Source: DASUBN01 sp036263155
GTDB lineage: Bacteria; Pseudomonadota; Gammaproteobacteria; Natronospirales; REEB76
NCBI GenBank assembly: GCA_036263155.1
Contig: DATAHN010000009.1
Coordinates: 1 to 25,530 of the forward strand
Direction of reading: 5' to 3'
DNA length: 25,530 nt
This document shows positions 20,295-25,530 of the stretch, piece by piece (position 1 is the first letter of the stretch; every line of letters begins with the position of its first letter). Under the pieces are notes generated by a model. The model worked only from the letters and a program-made list of their open reading frames with translations. It made no database searches and was not told the origin of the DNA. The position numbers were made by a program, and so were the translations under genes.

Positions 20295-23134
20295 CCCAGC
20301 ACCTTCTGCCACAGTTCCCGCACCTGCTGCCGGGCCGGTTCCACCTCGTAAGGGGGGACCCGGGCCGGACGGCCCTCCAGGGTCAGGCGGTGCACGCGGC
20401 GGCGGAAGTCCCGGTAGGTGTCCGCCAGGAAGTTGCAGGTGGCCTCGGGCACCACGCCGGCGGCGATGAGCCCTTCCAGGTTGCGGATGTTGTCGGTCCA
20501 GTCCAGCAGCTTGGGATGCGCGTGGGCGTGGGCCAGCACCCAGTACTGCACCATGAACTCGATGTCCGTGAGGCCGCCGGGATCGAGCTTGAGGTCGAAG
20601 TCCTGCCCCGCGCGCTTGTGCTCCTCGCGCATGCGCGCGCGCATGGCGGCGATGTCCTCGCGCAGCTTGTCCGGGTCCCGCGGACGCCCCAGCACCGAGC
20701 GGCGCACGCCGTTGAAGAGCTCCGCCACCTCCCTGTCGCCGGCCACGGGCCGGGCGCGCAGGAGCGCCTGGTGCTCCCAGGTCCAGGCCTGCTGTTCCTG
20801 GTACTGGGCGAATCCGTCCATGGAACTCACGATGAGTCCCGCGCCGCCGCTGGGCCTAAGGCGCGTATCCACCTGGTAGAGCACGCCCGAGGTGGTGGGG
20901 ATGGAGAGGATGTTGATGACGCGCTGCGCGAGGCGCGTGAAGAACTCCAGGTTGTCCAGCACCTTGGGGCCGTTGGTCTGCTGCTCGCCGCTGCGGCTGT
21001 CGTGCAGGAACACGACGTCCAGGTCCGAGCCGTAGCCCAGCTCGAGCCCGCCGAGCTTGCCATAGGCCACCACCGCGAAGCGCGCGTCGCGCAGGCGGCC
21101 GTGCTCGATGCACTGGGGCCGGCCGTGGCGCTTGATGAGCTGGCGCCAGGCGATCTCCAGGGCCTTGCGGATCACCTGCTCGGCGGTCCAGGTCAGGAAG
21201 TCGCTCACCTTCATGAGCGGCGCGTTGCCGGCCAGGTCCGCCGCGGCGGCGTGCACCACCGCTGCTTGCTGGAACTGGCGCAGCGCGTCCATCTGCATCT
21301 CGAGGTCGTCCGGCGCGATGCCGGCGAGCATGCTCTCCATCTCGGCGTACAGCGAGTCCTGGGACGGGAACTCCTTGAAGATGCGCGGATCGATGAGCTC
21401 GTCCAAGAGGATCGGCGAGCGCACCACCATGTCCACCAGCCACACGCTCTCGGCGGCGAGCCGGGCGAGTTGGCCCAGGGCCGTGGGGTTCTCGGTCAGC
21501 AGCGAGAGGTAAGCCGAGCGCTTGGCGATGGCCTCCACCACCCGCGCCAGGCGCTTCAGGGTCTCGTCGGGCGTGACGCCTTCTTTCCTCGCCTCCACCG
21601 CCGCGGTCACGAGCCGGGGCAGGAGCGCCTGCAGCAGGCGGCGCGAGCGCTCGCCCTGCTCGCGCGTGGCGCCCTCCCGCAGCGAGTGCAGCACCCGCGC
21701 GGCCTCCTTGGGGTCGGCGTAGCCCAGCGCCGCGAGGCGCGCCTCGGCTTCCGCGTCGTCAGCCCAGGCCACGGCGTTCTTGGTCTCTTCCTGCACCGCC
21801 TTGGGGGCCACCACCACGTTCTGGAAGATGCGGTGCACCGCCTCGCGCTGCACGTCCAGTTCCTGCTTGAGCGCGGCCCAGTCCGCGTAGCCCATGCTGA
21901 AGGCCAGGCGCACGCGGCCGAGCTCGTCCTCCGGCAGTTCGTGCACCTGCTGGTCGCCGGCCTGCTGCAGGCGGTTCTCCACCCGGCGCAGGAACACGTA
22001 GGCGTTGAGCAGCGCCGCGGCATCCTTAAGGTCGAGGTAATCCTTGGAGCCCAGGTACTTCAGCACCGGCACGATGCCCCGCTCGCGCAGCTGCGGCTCG
22101 CGCCCGCCGCGGATGAGCTGGAACACCTGGCCGATGAACTCGATCTCGCGGATGCCGCCGGGACCGAGCTTCACGTTGTCCGAGAGGCCGCGCCGCTCCA
22201 CCTCCTGCGCCAGCATCGCCTTCATGTCGCGCAGCGACTCGAAGGCGCCGTAGTCGAGGTAGCGGCGGTACACGAAGGGCCTAAGCGCCTGCAGCAGCTT
22301 CTCGCCGGCCTTGATGTCGCCGGCGATGGGCCGCGCCTTGATGAAGGCGTAGCGCTCCCACTCGCGGCCGTGGTTCTGGTAGTAGGTCTCCATGGCGTCG
22401 AAGCTCAAGGCCACCGGCCCCGCCTCGCCGAAGGGGCGCAGGCGCAGGTCCACCCGGAACACGAAGCCGTCGGCGGTGGCCTCGTCCAGCGCCTTGGTGA
22501 GCTTCTGCGCGAGGCGCAGGAAATACTCCTCGTTATCCAGGGGCCGCTCGCCGTCGCTCGCGCCGCCCTCGGGGTAGGCGAAGATGAGGTCCACGTCCGA
22601 GGAGAAGTTGAGCTCGCGGGCGCCGAGCTTGCCCAGGCCCAGCACCACCAGCGACTGGGCCACGCCCTTGTCGTTGCGCGCCGTGCCGTGGCGCTCCGCG
22701 TGCCAGCGGGCGAGGTGCGCGAGCGCGCCCTGGGTCAGCGCGTCCGCGAGGTCGGAGAGGTCGCGCAGGGTCTCGTCCAGGTCCGCGCCGCCGGCGAGGT
22801 CGCGCCAGGCGATGCGTGTCATCTCCCGGCGGCGGATCTGCCTTAAGCGCGTCATCAGCACCCGCTCGTCCGGCACATCCTTGAGCTGGGCCTGCACCCG
22901 CGCGGTGGGCGAGGCGTCGGAGTTGAGGTCGCCGGAGGCGGCCAGCTCCTCCAGGAACTTGGGGTCGCGGGCGCAGTTCTGCGCCACGAAACTGCTCACC
23001 GCCCACACCCGCGACAAGGTCTCGGCAGCCGCCGCCGGAGGGCGCTCGGGAGCGCCGCCGTTCTCACGGTAACGGGACTCGGCCGCTTCCAGCGCGGGAA
23101 GCAATACGGCGGGGATGGCGGAGGCTCGGGTCAT
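20282..23134 (-). CDS. glnE: Bifunctional glutamine synthetase adenylyltransferase/deadenylase
   Basis: This 950-residue protein matches the usual GlnE length. It has two nucleotidyltransferase domains, each followed by a helical regulatory domain. The N-terminal deadenylating half shows GLGKLGARELNFSSDVDLIF at residues 166-185. The C-terminal adenylylating half shows AYGKLGGLELGYGSDLDVVF near 688-707. Both G-x-GKLG and SD-x-D metal motifs are intact, so both activities are expected. GlnE adds or removes AMP on a glutamine synthetase tyrosine in response to PII and glutamine. It is divergent from rlmL with only 45 bases between the starts I prefer, and upstream of the zinc-finger/LPS operon with its own end structure. 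Confidence 0.97.
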   Translation of the reverse strand: MTRASAIPAVLLPALEAAESRYRENGGAPERPPAAAAETLSRVWAVSSFVAQNCARDPKFLEELAASGDLNSDASPTARVQAQLKDVPDERVLMTRLRQIRRREMTRIAWRDLAGGADLDETLRDLSDLADALTQGALAHLARWHAERHGTARNDKGVAQSLVVLGLGKLGARELNFSSDVDLIFAYPEGGASDGERPLDNEEYFLRLAQKLTKALDEATADGFVFRVDLRLRPFGEAGPVALSFDAMETYYQNHGREWERYAFIKARPIAGDIKAGEKLLQALRPFVYRRYLDYGAFESLRDMKAMLAQEVERRGLSDNVKLGPGGIREIEFIGQVFQLIRGGREPQLRERGIVPVLKYLGSKDYLDLKDAAALLNAYVFLRRVENRLQQAGDQQVHELPEDELGRVRLAFSMGYADWAALKQELDVQREAVHRIFQNVVVAPKAVQEETKNAVAWADDAEAEARLAALGYADPKEAARVLHSLREGATREQGERSRRLLQALLPRLVTAAVEARKEGVTPDETLKRLARVVEAIAKRSAYLSLLTENPTALGQLARLAAESVWLVDMVVRSPILLDELIDPRIFKEFPSQDSLYAEMESMLAGIAPDDLEMQMDALRQFQQAAVVHAAAADLAGNAPLMKVSDFLTWTAEQVIRKALEIAWRQLIKRHGRPQCIEHGRLRDARFAVVAYGKLGGLELGYGSDLDVVFLHDSRSGEQQTNGPKVLDNLEFFTRLAQRVINILSIPTTSGVLYQVDTRLRPSGGAGLIVSSMDGFAQYQEQQAWTWEHQALLRARPVAGDREVAELFNGVRRSVLGRPRDPDKLREDIAAMRARMREEHKRAGQDFDLKLDPGGLTDIEFMVQYWVLAHAHAHPKLLDWTDNIRNLEGLIAAGVVPEATCNFLADTYRDFRRRVHRLTLEGRPARVPPYEVEPARQQVRELWQKVLGPAA

Positions 23135-23179
23135 GCGTCTGGTTAGGCGCAGGGCTGTCGGGGCATGTACCCTAGCACA

Positions 23180-24427
23180 ATGAGCAGTCCCCGCCCCCGT
23201 TCCCGTCCGCGTCCTGAGCGACGCGAGACCTCCCGGCTCCTGCGCTTCTTCGCCACCGCCGCCAAGGGCCTCGAACCCCTGGTCGCGGACGAGCTGAAAG
23301 CATTGGGCGCGAAGGAAGTGAAGGAAGCGCGCGGCGGCGCGAGCTTCGAGGGCATGCCGGCGGATGCCTACCGCGCCTGCCTGTGGCTGCGCACCGCGAA
23401 CCGGGTGCTCTACCCGGTGGCGCGCTTCCCGGCGCCGGACGCGGCAGCCTTATATACCGCCATCCGCAACATGCCCTGGGAGCAGGACGTGTCGCCGGAC
23501 GGCACCCTGGCGGTGGATTTCGGCGGGACCAGCGAAAGCATCAGCAACACCCAGTTCGGCGCGCAGAAGGTGAAGGACGCCATCGTGGACCGGTTCCGCG
23601 ACCTCACCGGCCGGCGCCCCTCCGTGGACCGGGTGCGGCCGGACCTGCAGGTGAACTGCCACCTCCATCGCGGGCTCGCCACCGTGAGCATCGACCTTTC
23701 CGGCGACAGCCTGCACATGCGCGGCTACCGCGAGGCCGGTGTCGCGGCGCCGCTCAAGGAGAACCTGGCGGCGGCGCTGCTCCTCAAGTGCGGCTGGCCC
23801 GAGATCGCGAAGAGCGGCGGCAGTTTCGTGGACCCCTTGTGCGGTTCGGGCACGCTGGTGATCGAGGCGGCGCTCATGGCCGGCGACGTGGCGCCGGGCC
23901 TGCTGCGGGACTACTGGGGCTTCCAGGGCTGGCTCAAGCACGACCAGAAGCTGTGGGAGACGACGCTCCTGCAGGCGCGCGAGCGCCAGAACGCCGGCCG
24001 CGGCAAGGGCCCGACGATCCTCGGCATGGACATGGATGCGAAGGCCATCCTCGCCTCCCAGAAGAACGCCCGCACCGCCGGCGTGGCGCCCGCGATTCGT
24101 TTCGAGCACAAGGCCCTGGAGGTCAACGTGCTGCCGCCGAACCTCGCGGCGGGCCTCGTGGTCACCAACCCGCCCTACGGCGAGCGGCTCGGCACCGTCG
24201 AGACGCTCGGGCCCCTCTACGCGGCGCTGGGCGACTGGCTGAAGCGCAACTGCCGGCACTGGAAGGCCGGCGTCATCACCGACGCCACCGACCTCGCCAA
24301 GCAGACCGGCCTGCGGGCCCGCAAGATCAACTCCTTCTACAACGGCGCCCTCGAGTGCAAGCTGCTGCAGTTCGAGGTGGAGGAGGAATGGTTCATGCGC
24401 GGCAAGCCCGCTGCGGGAGCCGCCTGA
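23180..24427 (+). CDS. rlmL: 23S rRNA m2G2445 methyltransferase, single-domain RlmL
   Basis: This protein of about 415 residues equals the N-terminal RlmL half of the E. coli RlmKL fusion (702 residues); no RlmK (m7G2069) half follows. After an Arg/Pro-rich tail, LRFFATAAKGLEPLVADEL starts a ferredoxin-like/THUMP region (to about residue 165). It holds MRGYREAGVAAPLKENLAAALL, then the methyltransferase domain DPLCGSGTLVIEAALMA (motif I) and the catalytic NPPYGERLG (motif IV). It guanine-methylates 23S rRNA. The start is uncertain between ATG 23165 and 23180; neither has a good ribosome site. The exchanger gene begins just after its stop. Confidence 0.92.
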   Translation: MSSPRPRSRPRPERRETSRLLRFFATAAKGLEPLVADELKALGAKEVKEARGGASFEGMPADAYRACLWLRTANRVLYPVARFPAPDAAALYTAIRNMPWEQDVSPDGTLAVDFGGTSESISNTQFGAQKVKDAIVDRFRDLTGRRPSVDRVRPDLQVNCHLHRGLATVSIDLSGDSLHMRGYREAGVAAPLKENLAAALLLKCGWPEIAKSGGSFVDPLCGSGTLVIEAALMAGDVAPGLLRDYWGFQGWLKHDQKLWETTLLQARERQNAGRGKGPTILGMDMDAKAILASQKNARTAGVAPAIRFEHKALEVNVLPPNLAAGLVVTNPPYGERLGTVETLGPLYAALGDWLKRNCRHWKAGVITDATDLAKQTGLRARKINSFYNGALECKLLQFEVEEEWFMRGKPAAGAA

Positions 24428-24429
24428 GC

Positions 24430-25491
24430 GTGGGCGCGCTGCCGGCCCTGGCGCTGTTCGCGCTCTCCGCCGCGGCCATCTGGTACGCGGGCATCCGGCT
24501 CTCCTTGAGCACCGACGTGATCTCCGAGCGCCTCGGCTGGGGCGAGGCGCTGGGCGGGCTGGTGCTGCTCGGCATCGTGACTACGCTCCCGGAGATCGCA
24601 ATCACCGCGAGCGCCGCGCTGCACCACGACCTCGGCCTCGCCATCGGCAACATCCTGGGCGGCATCTCCATCCAGACCGTGGTGCTCGTGATCCTGGACG
24701 TGTTCGGCCTGGGGTCCCTCGCGGCCCTGAGCTACCGCGCTGCCTCCCTCACGCTGGTGGTGGAGGGCCTGCTGGTGGTGGCGGTGCTGGTGGTGACGCT
24801 CATCGGCACCCAGATGCCCCGTGACCTCATCTTCCTGCGCATGACACCGCCCACCTTGTTCATCGCGCTGCTGTGGCTCGGGGGTCTCTGGCTGGTGAAG
24901 CAGGCGCGGACGGAACTGCCCTGGCACGATTCCGGCGCCGCCCCGGGCGGCCAGCGCCTCAAGCGTGGCGGCGCCATCCAGGCGCGGGTGAAGATGGTCC
25001 GCGAGAAGCGGCACAGCTTCAGCTGGGTGGTGATGGTGTTCGCCATCGCGGCGCTGGTCACGCTCGCGGCGGGCGTCGCGCTGGAGGTCGCCAGCGAAGT
25101 GCTGGCCAAGCAGCTGCACATGGACGGCGTGGTGTTCGGCGCCACGCTACTGGCGGCGGCCACCGCCCTGCCGGAGGTCTCCACCGGCCTCGCCGCCATG
25201 AAGCTCGGCGACTACCAGCTCGCGGTCAGCGACATCTTCGGCGGCAACGCGTTCCTCCCCGTCCTGTTCCTGGTCGCCACTCTGCTGTCCGGCAAGGCCG
25301 TCCTGCCGCACGCGGCGGTCACCGACATCTACCTCACCGCACTCGCGATGCTGCTCACCCTCGTCTACGCCGCCGGGTTGCTGTTCCGGCCCCAGCGGCG
25401 CATCGCCCGGATGGGGGTCGACTCGCTGCTCGTGCTGATCCTCTACGCCCTCGGTGTCGTGGGCCTCTTCACGATCTCCGCCGCAGGCTGA
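24430..25491 (+). CDS. CaCA-family sodium/calcium-type cation exchanger
   Basis: This 353-residue inner-membrane protein has ten predicted helices in two inverted halves of five. The first alpha-repeat is TTLPEIAITASAAL followed by LAIGNILGGISIQ (residues about 54-90). The second is TALPEVSTGLAAM followed by LAVSDIFGGNAFLP (about 244-280). The Pro-Glu of each repeat is the cation-binding pair of the CaCA fold. A basic cytoplasmic loop (about 160-195) joins the halves. I prefer the GTG at 24430, two bases after the rlmL stop, with GGGAG upstream. An ATG at 24388 is possible, overlapping rlmL. The ion (Ca2+, Na+, H+) cannot be read from sequence. Confidence 0.87.
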   Translation: MGALPALALFALSAAAIWYAGIRLSLSTDVISERLGWGEALGGLVLLGIVTTLPEIAITASAALHHDLGLAIGNILGGISIQTVVLVILDVFGLGSLAALSYRAASLTLVVEGLLVVAVLVVTLIGTQMPRDLIFLRMTPPTLFIALLWLGGLWLVKQARTELPWHDSGAAPGGQRLKRGGAIQARVKMVREKRHSFSWVVMVFAIAALVTLAAGVALEVASEVLAKQLHMDGVVFGATLLAAATALPEVSTGLAAMKLGDYQLAVSDIFGGNAFLPVLFLVATLLSGKAVLPHAAVTDIYLTALAMLLTLVYAAGLLFRPQRRIARMGVDSLLVLILYALGVVGLFTISAAG

Positions 25492-25530
25492 GCCGGGAGC
25501 GAGGATCGGGCGTCTCTCTCAGCCGGCCTG
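25492..25530. other. Window end, no feature seen
   Basis: These 39 bases follow the exchanger stop. I see no ORF, clear hairpin or promoter in them. Confidence 0.5.

Noticed and set aside
20033..22846. 937-codon open frame on the plus strand opposite glnE
   Set aside because: It is antisense to glnE, whose both catalytic motifs are intact. The translation is His/Arg/Leu-rich low-complexity typical of GC-rich shadow frames.
23383..25491. 702-codon plus-strand frame reading through rlmL into the exchanger
   Set aside because: The first 340 codons are an out-of-frame reading of rlmL; only the part from about 24388 or 24430 is the real exchanger.
1..25530. CRISPR arrays, tRNA or rRNA genes, transposases, phage genes
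   Set aside because: No regularly spaced repeats, RNA gene signatures or recombinase motifs were seen on either strand.

Overview
The window is a GC-rich (about 65-70% in most genes), gene-dense stretch of bacterial chromosome. The gene set points to a gammaproteobacterium. It has rpe-gph-trpE, glnE, lipopolysaccharide heptose genes (hldD, waaF), djlA, the stress kinase srkA, rlmL and a long-form purC of the kind I associate with Xanthomonas-like and other non-enteric groups. I cannot name the genus. No phage, transposase, CRISPR array, rRNA or tRNA gene is visible, and no gene-free stretch exceeds 300 bases.

Region 1 (1-4974, minus strand) is a compact biosynthetic run read rpe > gph > trpE > trpG > trpD > trpC, with trpC cut by the window edge. 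The trp genes overlap or lie 7 bases apart. A 22-codon leader ORF with a good ribosome binding site and a Trp-Arg-Trp-Arg end lies between gph and trpE, a likely attenuation peptide. Region 2 (5066-11208) holds housekeeping and accessory genes in mixed orientation: a CopD-like membrane protein, a SAM methyltransferase, djlA, purC, an unknown membrane protein, a cobalamin-binding-type solute-binding protein without a signal peptide, srkA and a GNAT acetyltransferase. Region 3 (11269-14228, plus strand) is a YihY/BrkB-family membrane protein followed by three small, tightly packed genes of unknown function. The middle one has clearly lower GC.

Region 4 (14225-17105) holds a DUF2269-type membrane protein overlapping a saccharopine-dehydrogenase-like oxidoreductase, a VOC-fold protein, a strong terminator and a probable outer-membrane beta-barrel. 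Region 5 (17211-20155, minus strand) reads as one operon: zinc-finger protein > glycosyltransferase > hldD > waaF. It starts at an extended -10 promoter and serves LPS inner-core assembly. Region 6 (20282-25491) has glnE, and divergent from it rlmL and a CaCA-type cation exchanger.

The most notable non-gene signals are two copies of a 128-129 bp intergenic repeat. Their terminal and central stems differ in sequence but stay paired, and both copies abut coding sequence exactly. A related hairpin follows glnE. I see no convincing new multi-gene system. The best candidates for undescribed biology are the trp leader, the covarying repeat family, a possible AUC start on the LPS glycosyltransferase, and the small unknown gene cluster at 12711-14228.
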